A stretch of 64,000 bases of DNA from positions 62,001-126,000 of the forward strand of contig JBMNPT010000006.1 in assembly GCA_050943735.1 (NCBI GenBank), written 5' to 3'. This document shows positions 42,067 through 51,531 of this stretch, piece after piece. This stretch comes from JBMNPT01 sp050943735. Lineage in GTDB: Bacteria > Bacillota > Clostridia > Oscillospirales > RGIG577. The position numbers were made by a program, and so were the translations under genes. The notes beneath the pieces were generated by a model, which saw only the letters and a list, made by a program, of their open reading frames with translations, was not told where the DNA came from and made no database searches. Each line of letters begins with the position of its first letter. Within the stretch, counting starts at the first letter, position 1.

Positions 42067-43212
42067 TTAAAATTCCAAAAATTCCGCAATGATGTAGTTG
42101 GAGATGTTGAACCCCTCCAGAGTCAGCGCAAAACAGCTGCCCCGCTGCACCATATGCCCGGTGGCAATGTACTTATCGATGGTGGGTCGGAAGGCAGTGG
42201 AAAACCGATATCCAAACCGCTCCAGAAACACCTCATCATCAATGCCCTCGTTGAGCCGCAGCCGCATCATGATGTACTCATTGACCGCATCCTCATAAGG
42301 AATCTCCACCAGATCCTTGATGCATTTGCCGCCGTTCAGCACCTGATTGAGGTAGACTTCAATCTCAGGCATAAAGTTGAATCGTTTGCCGCCGAAATAA
42401 GAATGGGCATTGCATCCCAGACCGATGTATTCCTCACAGTTCCAGTACTTGAGGTTATGCCGGGACTGGTACCCCGGCCGGGCAAAATTGGAAATCTCAT
42501 ATTGCCCGTAACCGGCTTCTTCCAGCTTGTGCACACACAGCTCATATAGCTGCCGGTCCTCTTCGTCATTGGGCACGCGCAATTCGCCGTCCTTGTACAT
42601 CCGGTAAAAGGGCGTCCCCTGCTCAATTTTCAGGCTGTAGGCCGACACATGCTCCGGCGCCAGCCGAATCACTGTGTCCAGGGTGTTGGTCAGCCGCTCC
42701 GGGGTCTGATCGGGCAGACTGAACATCACATCCACACTGATGTTGGAAAAACCCAGTGCCCGGGCGTCGCTGTATGCCCGCATAAAATCATGAAAATCAT
42801 GCAGCCGGCCCAGCTTTTGCAGTTCTTCGTCAATCACCGACTGCAACCCAAAGCTGAGACGGTTCACGCCGCCCTCTTTCAAGACCTGCAGCACCCCTTT
42901 CATGCTGCTGTTGGGATTGCACTCACAGGTGATCTCCGCGTCAGGCATGATGTGAAACCCGGTGTGGATGCCCTCCAGCAACACTTTGAGCAGCTCCTTG
43001 CGCACACAGGTGGGAGTTCCCCCTCCGATGTACACGCTGTCCACCTGGTAGTCCGCCGCGTAAGGGGCATATTCCACCATCTGTTTGAGCAATGCTTCCA
43101 CATACTGCCCCTGCAGCGCCTCTTTGTCTGCATAGGATACAAAATCACAGTAATAGCATTTGCTCTCACAGAAGGGCAGATGGATGTACAGCCCCAGTTT
43201 TTTGCTTGCCAT
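42067..43212 (-). CDS. hemW: radical SAM heme chaperone HemW (HemN-like)
   Basis: A 381-residue radical SAM protein with the cluster motif CESKCYYCDF, VYIGGGTPT, CECNPNS, and GLQSVIDEELQKLGR. HemW is usually encoded next to lepA, as here, and acts in heme trafficking; it is not a coproporphyrinogen oxidase despite older names. I chose the ATG at 43212, 7 nt after GAGGG, over the ATG at 43218, which is too close. It starts 18 bp after lepA. Confidence 0.93.
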   Translation of the reverse strand: MASKKLGLYIHLPFCESKCYYCDFVSYADKEALQGQYVEALLKQMVEYAPYAADYQVDSVYIGGGTPTCVRKELLKVLLEGIHTGFHIMPDAEITCECNPNSSMKGVLQVLKEGGVNRLSFGLQSVIDEELQKLGRLHDFHDFMRAYSDARALGFSNISVDVMFSLPDQTPERLTNTLDTVIRLAPEHVSAYSLKIEQGTPFYRMYKDGELRVPNDEEDRQLYELCVHKLEEAGYGQYEISNFARPGYQSRHNLKYWNCEEYIGLGCNAHSYFGGKRFNFMPEIEVYLNQVLNGGKCIKDLVEIPYEDAVNEYIMMRLRLNEGIDDEVFLERFGYRFSTAFRPTIDKYIATGHMVQRGSCFALTLEGFNISNYIIAEFLEF

Positions 43213-43230
43213 ATCCATTCCCTCTTTCTG

Positions 43231-45036
43231 TCAGGTATCCAGCTTGAGCACCGACATAAACGCCTCCTGGGGCACATCCACCGTACCCAGACTGCGCATC
43301 CGTTTTTTGCCTTCCTTCTGTTTTTCCAGCAGCTTTTTCTTTCGGGTGATGTCACCGCCGTAGCACTTGGCCAGCACATCCTTACGCAGTGCCTTTACTG
43401 TTTCCCGGGCGATGATCTTGCCTCCGATGGCCGCCTGAATGGGAATTTCAAACAACTGACGGGGAATGTTTTCCTTGAGTTTTTCCGCGATCCGCCGTCC
43501 TCTGGGATAGGCTTTGTCCGCGTGGACGATAAAGGACAGCGCGTCCACGATCTCCCCGTTGAGCAGGATGTCCAGCTTGACCAGATTGCTCTGCTGGTAT
43601 CCCAGGAACTCATAGTCAAAGGAAGCATACCCCTTGGTACGGGATTTCAGCGCGTCGTAAAAGTCGTAGATGATCTCGTTGAGAGGCAGGTCATAGTGGA
43701 GATTCACCCGAGTGGCATCCAAATAGGTCATATTTTTGAAGACGCCCCGCCGATCCTGACACAGCTCCATGATATTGCCCACATAATCGGAGGGCACAAT
43801 GATATCGGCCTTGACCATGGGCTCTTCTGCCATGGTGATCTCGCCGGGGTTGGGGAAATTGGTGGGGTTGTCGATCATACGCACTTCGCCCCCCGCCATG
43901 GTGATGCGGTAAATTACACTGGGAGCGGTGGTGATGATCTCCAGATTGAACTCCCGTTCAATGCGCTCCTGAATGATTTCCATGTGCAGCAATCCCAAAA
44001 AGCCGCACCGGAAGCCAAAGCCCAGCGCAATGGAATTCTCCGGTTCAAAGCTCAGGGAAGCGTCATTGAGCCGCAGCTTTTCCAGCGCGTCCCGCAAATC
44101 GCCATACTTGGCTCCATCCACAGGGTAGATGCCCGAAAACACCATGGGATTGACTTTTTTGTACCCGGCCAGAGGCTCGGGAGCGCCGTTTTCCACTGTG
44201 GTGACGGTATCACCCACCCGAGTGTCCTTGACCTCTTTGATGCTGGCGCAGATATAGCCCACCTCACCGGCCCGGATCTGCTGTGCCGGTTCAAAGCTGG
44301 TGGCGCGCAGATACCCGGTTTCCACCACATTGAAGGTGGCTCCGGTGGCCATCATTCGGATGGTATCTCCTTTGCGCAGCGTACCCTGCACCACCCTCAC
44401 ATACACAATGACCCCCTTGTAAGAATCGTAGTAAGAGTCAAAGATCAACGCCTGCAAGGGGGCGTTCTCATCTCCGCCGGGAGCGGGGATGTATTCCACA
44501 ATCTTCTCCAGCACCTCTTCCACATTGAGTCCCATTTTAGCGGAAATCAGCGGAGCATAGCTGGCATCAATGCCGATGACGTCCTCAATTTCTTCCTTCA
44601 CCCTTTCAGGGTCAGCTGCGGGCAGATCAATTTTGTTGATCACGGGCAGAATTTCCAGATCGTGATCCAGGGCCAGATAGGTATTGGCCAGTGTCTGAGC
44701 CTCGATGCCCTGGGCAGCGTCTACCACCAGGATGGCGCCCTCACAGGCCGCCAGACTCCGAGATACCTCGTAGTTGAAGTCCACATGTCCGGGCGTGTCG
44801 ATAATATTCAGCTCATAGGCCTGGCCATCCTTGGCTGTATAATCCAGCTTCACCGCCCGGGCTTTGATGGTGATGCCCCGTTCCCGTTCCAGCTCCATAT
44901 TGTCCAGCAGCTGGGACTCCATATCCCGTTTGGCCACCGACTCGGTGAGCTCCAACAACCGGTCTGCCAGGGTGGATTTTCCATGGTCTATGTGGGCGAT
45001 AATCGATAAATTGCGAATGGAATCTCGATAACTCAT
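43231..45036 (-). CDS. lepA: elongation factor 4 (LepA)
   Basis: A 601-residue ribosomal GTPase with G motifs AHIDHGKSTLADRLLE, RGITIKARAV, DTPGHVDFNYEVSRSLAAC (in part) and NKIDLPAADPER. Domains II, III and V follow, then the LepA-specific C-terminal domain (RKKKLLEKQKEGKKRM). LepA affects initiation and back-translocation. The ATG at 45036 follows GGAGG; upstream lies its own promoter. Confidence 0.97.
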   Translation of the reverse strand: MSYRDSIRNLSIIAHIDHGKSTLADRLLELTESVAKRDMESQLLDNMELERERGITIKARAVKLDYTAKDGQAYELNIIDTPGHVDFNYEVSRSLAACEGAILVVDAAQGIEAQTLANTYLALDHDLEILPVINKIDLPAADPERVKEEIEDVIGIDASYAPLISAKMGLNVEEVLEKIVEYIPAPGGDENAPLQALIFDSYYDSYKGVIVYVRVVQGTLRKGDTIRMMATGATFNVVETGYLRATSFEPAQQIRAGEVGYICASIKEVKDTRVGDTVTTVENGAPEPLAGYKKVNPMVFSGIYPVDGAKYGDLRDALEKLRLNDASLSFEPENSIALGFGFRCGFLGLLHMEIIQERIEREFNLEIITTAPSVIYRITMAGGEVRMIDNPTNFPNPGEITMAEEPMVKADIIVPSDYVGNIMELCQDRRGVFKNMTYLDATRVNLHYDLPLNEIIYDFYDALKSRTKGYASFDYEFLGYQQSNLVKLDILLNGEIVDALSFIVHADKAYPRGRRIAEKLKENIPRQLFEIPIQAAIGGKIIARETVKALRKDVLAKCYGGDITRKKKLLEKQKEGKKRMRSLGTVDVPQEAFMSVLKLDT

Positions 45037-45065
45037 TGCATTCCTCCATACAGTTTCATACAAAC

Positions 45066-45095
45066 ATTATACCAAACAGGCAGGTATTCACACAA
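45066..45095 (-). promoter_or_regulatory. promoter of lepA-hemW
   Basis: Minus strand: TTGTGT, 18-bp spacer ending TTTGG (extended), TATAAT. Confidence 0.7.
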
Positions 45096-45096
45096 C

Positions 45097-45130
45097 AAAA
45101 AAATGCAGGAAGCCTCGCTCCTGCATTTTT
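45097..45130 (-). terminator. terminator of secG
   Basis: AAAAATGCAGGA-GCGAGGCT-TCCTGCATTTTT on the minus strand, between secG and lepA. Confidence 0.87.
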
Positions 45131-45144
45131 CATACCGATGATTC

Positions 45145-45390
45145 TCAGAATACGAACACCAGCGCAATGGTCAGTACCACAAACAGTACCGCCGCCAGTT
45201 TGGTCAGCATTTTGAGCTTGGCTTCCAGCGTATTGCCCCGGTTGCGGTCAAAGAAGGTCTCATTGGTGGCGCCGCCGCCCACACTGCCCGAAAGTCCCGG
45301 GTTTTTGCCTTCCTGCAGCATGATCACCACAATCAAAAACAGACACACCAGAATGTGGATCACACCGAAAACGATTTGCATGGTTGTCAT
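45145..45390 (-). CDS. secG: preprotein translocase subunit SecG
   Basis: An 81-residue protein with two helices (residues about 4-24 and 56-77) joined by the conserved loop LQEGKNPGLSGSVGGGA. SecG completes the SecYEG channel. I chose the ATG at 45390; GGAGG lies about 10 nt upstream, and the longer ORF start sits in the leader. In many Firmicutes secG follows the glycolytic operon; here the EamA gene lies just upstream. Confidence 0.94.
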   Translation of the reverse strand: MTTMQIVFGVIHILVCLFLIVVIMLQEGKNPGLSGSVGGGATNETFFDRNRGNTLEAKLKMLTKLAAVLFVVLTIALVFVF

Positions 45391-45446
45391 AATTGCTTTT
45401 CCTCCATCTATTTTACACAATGCTATTCCATAAATACACAATTTAC

Positions 45447-45475
45447 ATTATAGCAAATTCTCCCCGGGGATGCAA
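45447..45475 (-). promoter_or_regulatory. sigma-A promoter of secG
   Basis: Minus strand: TTGCAT, 17-bp spacer, TATAAT; leader of about 50 nt. Confidence 0.82.
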
Positions 45476-45482
45476 GTCCTTT

Positions 45483-46370
45483 TTACGCTTCTTTAGAGGC
45501 TTCCACTGTCTGCCGGGCGGCCAGCGTCTCGGCCCTTCCGTACAGCAGCACCCCGCCAATCACCGCCACTGAGCCGATTGCCAGCATGGGCGTCATGGCC
45601 TCATGGAAAAGCACCACTCCCATGCCTGCGGCCACCACCGCTTCGCCCAGCCGGGCGGCCGACACAAACGATGGCTGAAAATATTTCAGCGCCCAGTTGA
45701 AAATGCTGTGACCGAAGAAATTGCACAGCACGCACATAGCAAGCCCCAGCGCCAGTTCCTTCCAGCCATAGCCCCACATGGCGGTACCGGTGATCAGATG
45801 CATCACCACCAGCGTGAGAAAGCAGAACAGATACACCCAAAAGGTGTAAATTCCGGCGCTCATCCGGGCCCGCTCCCGGGAGCCAATGAGGGTATAGCCG
45901 CAGAGCAGCACCGCACCCAACAGGGCCAGCGCATCTCCATACAACGCTCCCTGTCCGCCCTGGTCTCCCATGGCGATGCACACGCTGCCGGCAAAGGTCA
46001 AGCCAATGCTCACCACCGCCAGAGGGGACAGCTTCCCCTTGAGCAGCAGACAAAAGCCCAATGCAGTAAAAATCACCTCAGTGCTCACCAGTACGTTGGA
46101 GGCCGCCACACTGGTCCAGCTCAGTGATTCAAACCACACCGTAAAGTGCAACGCCAGAAACACCCCGCTGAGCGCACACCAGGCGATGTCTTTGGGTGCG
46201 GTGGAAACCAGCTCCGCCCGCTGACGGGTGGTCACCACCGGCAGCATCAGCAGCACCGTCCACATCAGCCGGTAGAGTGCCAGCACCATGGAAGGGGCCT
46301 GGGAATACCGCACAATCACCGACGAAAAAGACACCCCTATGATGCCGCACAACAAAATCAGTTTTTTCAT
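45483..46370 (-). CDS. DMT-superfamily transporter with two EamA domains
   Basis: A 295-residue, ten-helix EamA protein (repeat halves about 1-140 and 150-290). The conserved segments ALYRLMWTVLLMLP, ALHFTVWFESLSWTSVAASNVLVSTEVIFTALG (in pieces) and the second-half LGEAVVAAGMGVVLFHEAMTP are typical. It probably exports a small metabolite. The ATG at 46370 follows GGGGGAGAG. A hairpin separates it from gpmI. Confidence 0.85.
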   Translation of the reverse strand: MKKLILLCGIIGVSFSSVIVRYSQAPSMVLALYRLMWTVLLMLPVVTTRQRAELVSTAPKDIAWCALSGVFLALHFTVWFESLSWTSVAASNVLVSTEVIFTALGFCLLLKGKLSPLAVVSIGLTFAGSVCIAMGDQGGQGALYGDALALLGAVLLCGYTLIGSRERARMSAGIYTFWVYLFCFLTLVVMHLITGTAMWGYGWKELALGLAMCVLCNFFGHSIFNWALKYFQPSFVSAARLGEAVVAAGMGVVLFHEAMTPMLAIGSVAVIGGVLLYGRAETLAARQTVEASKEA

Positions 46371-46384
46371 CTCTCTCCCCCGCG

Positions 46385-46415
46385 CAAAAGACCGGAGGGG
46401 AAACTCCCCTCCGGT
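46385..46415 (-). terminator. terminator of gpmI
   Basis: ACCGGAGGGG-AGTTT-CCCCTCCGGT followed by CTTTT on the minus strand. Confidence 0.8.
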
Positions 46416-46427
46416 TTGCATCTGTTA

Positions 46428-47948
46428 TTACTTCACAATCAAGCTTTCGCCGTCCATCTCCTCCGGCTTGGCAAGACCCATCAGATCCAGCATGGTGGGC
46501 GCCAGATCCGCCAGCTTGCCCGGTTTGAGCTTTACATCGCCCGCGCCCATCACAATGAGGGGCACCGGATTGGTGGTATGGGCGGTGAAGGGAGTCACTC
46601 CATCGTCATCAATCATCTTGTCGCTGTTGCCATGGTCCGCAGTGAGCAGCAATACTCCCTGCACCTTCTTCAGCTCGGTTACGATTTCACCCACGCAGGT
46701 GTCCACCGCTTCCACTGCCTTGACTGCCGCTTCAAAGACACCGGTGTGGCCCACCATGTCGCAGTTGGCAAAGTTGAGGATGATCACATCATACTTGCCG
46801 CTGCGGATACGCTCGATCACCGCATCCTTTACTTCATAAGCACTCATCTCGGGCTGCAGGTCATAGGTGGCCACCTTGGGAGAATTGATCAGGCACCGGT
46901 CCTCTCCCTCATACTGGGCTTCCACACCACCGTTGAAGAAGAAGGTGACATGGGCATACTTTTCGGTTTCAGCAATGCGCAGCTGGGTCATACCCTGCTT
47001 GCTCACATATTCCCCAAAGGTATTGGTCAGACTCTGGGGCTTAAAGGCCACATGCACATTGGGCATGGTGGCATCGTACTGGGTCATGCACACATAGTAC
47101 AGGGGGAAGAAACCCTTTTCCCGAGGGAAGGCGTCAAACTGCTCATCCACCATGGTCCGGGTGATCTCCCGGGCCCGGTCCGGCCGGAAGTTGAAGCAAA
47201 TCACCGAATCATTGGGCTCAATGTGGCCCTCCTTGCTGCACACCGTAGGCACCACAAACTCGTCGGTCACACCTTCCTCATAGGACTTGGCCACCGCCTG
47301 GGCAGCATCCTGGCAGAAGGGTCCCTTGCCATTGACCATGGCATCATAGGCCTTGACCACACGTTCCCAACGATTGTCCCGGTCCATGGCATAGTACCGG
47401 CCCATCACACTGGCGATCTCACCCACGCCGATCTTGGCCAGCTGCTTCTGCAGCTGTTCCACATACTCCTTACCGGAGGAAGGCGGCACATCCCGGCCAT
47501 CCAGCAGGCAGTGCACATACACCCGGGTCAGACCAAATTTTTTGGCCATCTCCAGCAGGGCGTACAGATGACTGTTGTGGCTGTGCACACCGCCGTCGGA
47601 CAGCAGGCCGAACAGATGCAATGCAGTGCCCTTGGTTTTGCAGTTTTCCATGGCTCCCACCAGCGCCTCATTCTGCTCCAGGGAACCGTCCTGAGCCGCC
47701 TTGGTGATACGGGTCAGCTCCTGATACACCACCCGGCCGGCGCCAATGTTGGTATGCCCCACTTCACTGTTGCCCATCTGGCCATCGGGAAGACCTACCG
47801 CCATCCCGCTGGCATTCAGGTAGGTGTTGGGGCAGGTTGCAAACAATTCGTCCAAATGAGGGGTGTTGGCGGCCGCAATGGCATTTCCCTTGACATCGGG
47901 ATTTTTGCCGAAGCCATCCAAAATCATCAACATGACAGGTTTCTTCAT
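46428..47948 (-). CDS. gpmI: 2,3-bisphosphoglycerate-independent phosphoglycerate mutase
   Basis: A 506-residue Mn-dependent enzyme of the alkaline phosphatase superfamily interconverting 3- and 2-phosphoglycerate. Motifs: MILDGFGKNP, GQMGNSEVGHTNIGAGR (the nucleophile serine is in GNSEVGH), LLDGRDVPPSSG, FNFRPDRAREITR and LTADHGNSDKM. GGAGG precedes the ATG. It lies 100 bp downstream of tpiA with an intervening hairpin. Confidence 0.97.
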   Translation of the reverse strand: MKKPVMLMILDGFGKNPDVKGNAIAAANTPHLDELFATCPNTYLNASGMAVGLPDGQMGNSEVGHTNIGAGRVVYQELTRITKAAQDGSLEQNEALVGAMENCKTKGTALHLFGLLSDGGVHSHNSHLYALLEMAKKFGLTRVYVHCLLDGRDVPPSSGKEYVEQLQKQLAKIGVGEIASVMGRYYAMDRDNRWERVVKAYDAMVNGKGPFCQDAAQAVAKSYEEGVTDEFVVPTVCSKEGHIEPNDSVICFNFRPDRAREITRTMVDEQFDAFPREKGFFPLYYVCMTQYDATMPNVHVAFKPQSLTNTFGEYVSKQGMTQLRIAETEKYAHVTFFFNGGVEAQYEGEDRCLINSPKVATYDLQPEMSAYEVKDAVIERIRSGKYDVIILNFANCDMVGHTGVFEAAVKAVEAVDTCVGEIVTELKKVQGVLLLTADHGNSDKMIDDDGVTPFTAHTTNPVPLIVMGAGDVKLKPGKLADLAPTMLDLMGLAKPEEMDGESLIVK

Positions 47949-48003
47949 GGGTGTTTGTCCTCCTTCTCAAGTTCTCTCTACATTCTATACAGGATTGCAA
48001 TGA

Positions 48004-48034
48004 AAAAGGCTGGGCGGGATTCCGCCCGCCCAGC
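48004..48034 (-). terminator. hairpin/terminator between tpiA and gpmI
   Basis: Minus strand GGCTGGGCGGG-CGGAAT-CCCGCCCAGCC followed by TTTTTCA. A strong stem inside the glycolytic gene set, so gpmI may be expressed at a different level from pgk-tpiA. Confidence 0.78.
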
Positions 48035-48048
48035 CCGTTGGATGCTGT

Positions 48049-48813
48049 TTACTTGGCTGCGTCCACAATTACAGCAAAATCATCCGCCTTCAGAGAAGCG
48101 CCGCCGATCAGACCACCATCCACATGGTACTTGGAAAGCAGCTCTGCCGCATTCTTGGCGTTCATGCTGCCGCCGTACTGTACCACAGTGGCCTTGGCCA
48201 CTGCTTCGCCAAACAGGTCGCACACCGCTTCCCGCACCCAGCCGTTCACTTCATCGGCCTGATCCGCAGTGGCGGTCTTGCCGGTGCCAATGGCCCAAAT
48301 GGGTTCGTAGGCGATGATCACATTGGCCATATCCTCGCTCTTGACGCCCAACAGCGCAATCTTGGTCTGCATTTTCACCAGTTCCTTGGTGATGCCCTGT
48401 TCCCGCTGCTCCAGCGATTCGCCCACGCAGATGATGGGCTTGAGGCCCTGCTCCAGTGCCACCAGCACCTTCTTGTTCACCGTTACGTCGGTCTCGGCAA
48501 AGTACTGCCGTCTTTCGCTGTGGCCGATGATCACATATTCCACGCCCAGTTCCTTGAGCATATCGGCTGCGATTTCACCGGTATAAGCGCCCTTGGGCTC
48601 CCAGTGCATATTTTCTGCGCCGATCTTGATGCAGCTGCCCTTGGCGGCTTCCACTGCAGCGGGAATGTCCACGTAAGGTACACACAGCAGCACCTCGCAG
48701 ACGGGATTGGTAATCTTGCTCTTCATCTCACCGATGAGCGCAGCCGCCTGGCTGGGGGTCATGTTCATCTTCCAGTTGCCGGCAATGACAACTTTTCTGT
48801 TAGCCTTATCCAT
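48049..48813 (-). CDS. tpiA: triosephosphate isomerase
   Basis: A 254-residue TIM barrel with AGNWKMNMTPSQA (Lys), IIGHSERRQYFAETD (catalytic His), AYEPIWAIGTGKTAT (catalytic Glu) and GGSMNAKNA and GGLIGGASL phosphate loops. It follows pgk by 39 bp. Confidence 0.97.
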   Translation of the reverse strand: MDKANRKVVIAGNWKMNMTPSQAAALIGEMKSKITNPVCEVLLCVPYVDIPAAVEAAKGSCIKIGAENMHWEPKGAYTGEIAADMLKELGVEYVIIGHSERRQYFAETDVTVNKKVLVALEQGLKPIICVGESLEQREQGITKELVKMQTKIALLGVKSEDMANVIIAYEPIWAIGTGKTATADQADEVNGWVREAVCDLFGEAVAKATVVQYGGSMNAKNAAELLSKYHVDGGLIGGASLKADDFAVIVDAAK

Positions 48814-48852
48814 TTTGTATCCCTCTCTTTTATGTCATTGGGTATTTGCTTT

Positions 48853-50046
48853 TCACTTATCCTGCAGGCAGGCAATACCGGGCAGTTCCAGACCTTCCAG
48901 GAATTCCAGAGAAGCACCGCCGCCAGTAGAAATATGGGTCATCTTGTCGGCGTAGCCCAGGATCTCCACAGCCGCCGCACTGTCGCCGCCGCCGATGATG
49001 GTGGTGCCGTCGCACTCTGCCACAGCAGCTGCCACCGCCTTGGTACCTACCGCAAAATTCTCAAACTCAAACACGCCCATAGGACCATTCCAGATTACCG
49101 TCTTGGCGTTCTTGATCTCAGAAGCAAACAGTTCAATGGTCTTGGGACCAATGTCCAGACCCATCATTCCGTCGGGGATATCCCGGCCATCACACACGGT
49201 GCGGGGCTCCGCTGCGTCAAACTTGGCGGCCACTGCTGCATCCACCGGAATGAGCATCTTAATGCCCTTGGCCTCGGCCTTGGCAATCAGCTCCTTAGCC
49301 AGACCCAGCTTTTCCTCTTCGCACAGAGAGGTGCCGATGGAATGTCCCATGGCTTTGAGGAAAGTATAGGCCATGCCGCCGCCGATGATGATGGTATCCA
49401 CCTTTTCGATGAGGTTATTGATCACGCCGATCTTATCCGATACCTTGGCGCCGCCCAGAATGGCCACAAAGGGACGCACCGGGCTGGTCAAAGCGCCGCC
49501 CATCACATCCAGCTCCTTCTGGATGAGGAAACCGCACACGCTGGGCAGGTAGTGGGACACGCCCTCGGTAGAGGCGTGAGCCCGGTGAGCGGTGCCAAAG
49601 GCGTCGTTCACAAAAATTTCAGCCAGAGAAGCCAGTTCCTTGGCGAAGGCGGGATCGTTCTTTTCCTCTTCCTTGTGGAACCGCACATTTTCCAGCAGCA
49701 CCACATCGCCATTGTTCATGCCGGCCACCAGCGCCTTGGCGCTGTCGCCGATCACGTCGGAAGCCATCTTGACCTCCTTACCCAGCTTTTCGCTGAGACG
49801 AGCCGCTACCGGGGCCAGAGAATACTTCATATTGAACTCGCCCTTGGGACGACCCATATGAGAGCAGAGAATCACCTTGGCACCCTGCTCCACCAGATAC
49901 TGAATGGTGGGCAGAGCGCCCACAATCCGGTTTTCATCGGTGATGTTTTTGTTTTCATCCAGCGGCACATTGAAATCGCACCGCACCAGCACCTTCTTGC
50001 CGGCTACGTCAATGTCTTTTACAGACTTTTTGTTCATCATACCCAT
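48853..50046 (-). CDS. pgk: phosphoglycerate kinase
   Basis: A 397-residue kinase with VLVRCDFNVPLDENKNI, SHMGRPKGEFNMKYSL, LLENVRFHKEEEKNDP, ILGGAKVSDKIGVI and the C-terminal GGGDSAAAVE and STGGGASLEFLEG. First gene of pgk-tpiA-gpmI. gapA, cggR and eno, which complete this operon in Bacillus, are not in the window. GGAGAA precedes the ATG at 50046. Confidence 0.97.
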   Translation of the reverse strand: MGMMNKKSVKDIDVAGKKVLVRCDFNVPLDENKNITDENRIVGALPTIQYLVEQGAKVILCSHMGRPKGEFNMKYSLAPVAARLSEKLGKEVKMASDVIGDSAKALVAGMNNGDVVLLENVRFHKEEEKNDPAFAKELASLAEIFVNDAFGTAHRAHASTEGVSHYLPSVCGFLIQKELDVMGGALTSPVRPFVAILGGAKVSDKIGVINNLIEKVDTIIIGGGMAYTFLKAMGHSIGTSLCEEEKLGLAKELIAKAEAKGIKMLIPVDAAVAAKFDAAEPRTVCDGRDIPDGMMGLDIGPKTIELFASEIKNAKTVIWNGPMGVFEFENFAVGTKAVAAAVAECDGTTIIGGGDSAAAVEILGYADKMTHISTGGGASLEFLEGLELPGIACLQDK

Positions 50047-50106
50047 CGCTGTAATTCTCCTTTATCAAACAGTGATCCTTCTTTTTACCTTTATTGTACC
50101 TTTTTC

Positions 50107-50135
50107 ATTTTAGTATAATACACGTGCTTTTTCAA
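50107..50135 (-). promoter_or_regulatory. sigma-A promoter of pgk
   Basis: Minus strand: TTGAAA, 17-bp spacer, TAAAAT, with a leader of about 55 nt. Confidence 0.8.
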
Positions 50136-50225
50136 GGGATTTTCTCCCTTTTCTCACCTTTACACAAACTTTGTCAGAGGATTAACAAAAATTTTTGTCA
50201 CCTGCGGAATTCATTTTTCCAATCA

Positions 50226-50256
50226 AAAAGGACGTGGGAGTCCCGCGTCCTTTTTG
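50226..50256 (-). terminator. terminator of htrA
   Basis: AAAAAGGACGCGGGA-CT-CCCACGTCCTTTTT on the minus strand (one C/A mismatch), 14 bp after the htrA stop. Confidence 0.87.
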
Positions 50257-50270
50257 TGTAATAAAACAGC

Positions 50271-51428
50271 TCAGTTGCTGGTGGGAGTGTATTCCCGCAA
50301 GGTCAGCTGCACTGTACCCTGCTGGTTGCCCCGAATCACCGTCAGCTCCACCGTATCGCCCACACTGTGTTTACTGAAAATACTCTTAATTTCAGAACTG
50401 CTGCTCACTGCCTGGCCATCTACCGCTGTGATGAAGTCACCCTGCTGCAAGCCTGCCGACTCTGCGGGACTGCCTTCCTGCACACCGACCACACAGACGC
50501 CCAACCGGGAGACCCGGTACATCATGGCGCTCTGTACATCCTGGATATCCACCAGACTCAGCCCAGCGTCCACCCGGCCTTTCACATAGCCGTACTGCAT
50601 CAGTTCATCTGCCACCTTCATGGCAATGTTCACCGGAATGGCAAACCCAATTCCTTCAATGTCTTCGCCGGAGGACTTTGCGTTCACCACGCCAATCAGT
50701 TCTCCTCGTCCGTTGAACAGACCGCCGCCGGAATTACCTGGGTTGATGGCCGCGTTGGTCTGCAACAGAGTCATGGTATTTCCGTCCATCACAATCTCCC
50801 GATTGAGAGCGCTGATGATACCATCCGTCACCGTACCGCCCAGCTGTCCCAGCGGATTGCCCACCGCCACAGCCAGTTCACCCACTTCCAATTCATCGGA
50901 ATCGCCAATCACCGCGGGCTGCAGGCCCTTCGCATCAATCTTGATCACCGCAATATCGGTCTGGGCATCGGTACCCACCAGTGTGGCCTCATAACTCTCG
51001 CCGTTGTTGAGCCGCACGCTGATCTTACTGGCCCCTTCCACCACATGATTGTTGGTGATGATATAGCCATCCTCCGAAATGATCACGCCGCTGCCGGCGC
51101 CTTCCGCAATGTACTGCCCCACCATTTGACCGGTCTGTACCGTTTCAGTGGTGATTTCCACCACACTGTCGGCCACCGCCGCGGCAATTTCACTCACCGA
51201 CATTTCGGTTTTGGAGCCGATGGAACTGAGCTGGTTGGCTGTGGCGGCCGTCTGCGTGGTCTGGATGACCGCCTCTTGTGTATCCTGATTCATCCGACTG
51301 GCCAATGTGCCTCCCGCATAGCCAAAAACCATGGAAAAGGTCATGCAGCCAGCCAGCAACCAGGCACCGCCTCTGTTTCTTCTTCTGTATTGTCTTTCAC
51401 TTCTATTTTCTATTCTACGGGGTTCCAT
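50271..51428 (-). CDS. htrA: HtrA/DegP-type serine protease with PDZ domain
   Basis: A 385-residue membrane-anchored protease. It has a basic cytoplasmic start (residues 1-22), one helix (about 23-42), a linker rich in T/Q/A, then a trypsin-like domain with catalytic His (ITNNHVVEG), Asp (TDIAVIKID) and Ser (NPGNSGGGLF). A C-terminal PDZ domain has EGSPAESAGLQQGDFI. It degrades misfolded exported proteins. The ATG at 51428 follows GGAGAGGAT; the longer ORF has no ribosome site. Paired TGAGAAATC repeats lie upstream. Confidence 0.93.
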   Translation of the reverse strand: MEPRRIENRSERQYRRRNRGGAWLLAGCMTFSMVFGYAGGTLASRMNQDTQEAVIQTTQTAATANQLSSIGSKTEMSVSEIAAAVADSVVEITTETVQTGQMVGQYIAEGAGSGVIISEDGYIITNNHVVEGASKISVRLNNGESYEATLVGTDAQTDIAVIKIDAKGLQPAVIGDSDELEVGELAVAVGNPLGQLGGTVTDGIISALNREIVMDGNTMTLLQTNAAINPGNSGGGLFNGRGELIGVVNAKSSGEDIEGIGFAIPVNIAMKVADELMQYGYVKGRVDAGLSLVDIQDVQSAMMYRVSRLGVCVVGVQEGSPAESAGLQQGDFITAVDGQAVSSSSEIKSIFSKHSVGDTVELTVIRGNQQGTVQLTLREYTPTSN

Positions 51429-51500
51429 AGGATCCTCTCCTCTCTTTCTGTTTCTATGATAATCATAGCAAACCCTTTTGATGCTCCTGTGAACGAGATT

Positions 51501-51529
51501 TGAGAAATCCATGAAAAGTGTGAGAAATC
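51501..51529 (-). promoter_or_regulatory. direct repeats upstream of htrA (candidate response-regulator site)
   Basis: TGAGAAATC occurs at 51501-51509 and again at 51521-51529, 20 bp apart (two helical turns). They lie upstream of a TATGAT (minus, 51462-51467). The spacing resembles sites of OmpR/PhoB-type activators; htrA in Bacillus is driven by the CssRS system. Confidence 0.4.
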
Positions 51530-51531
51530 TG

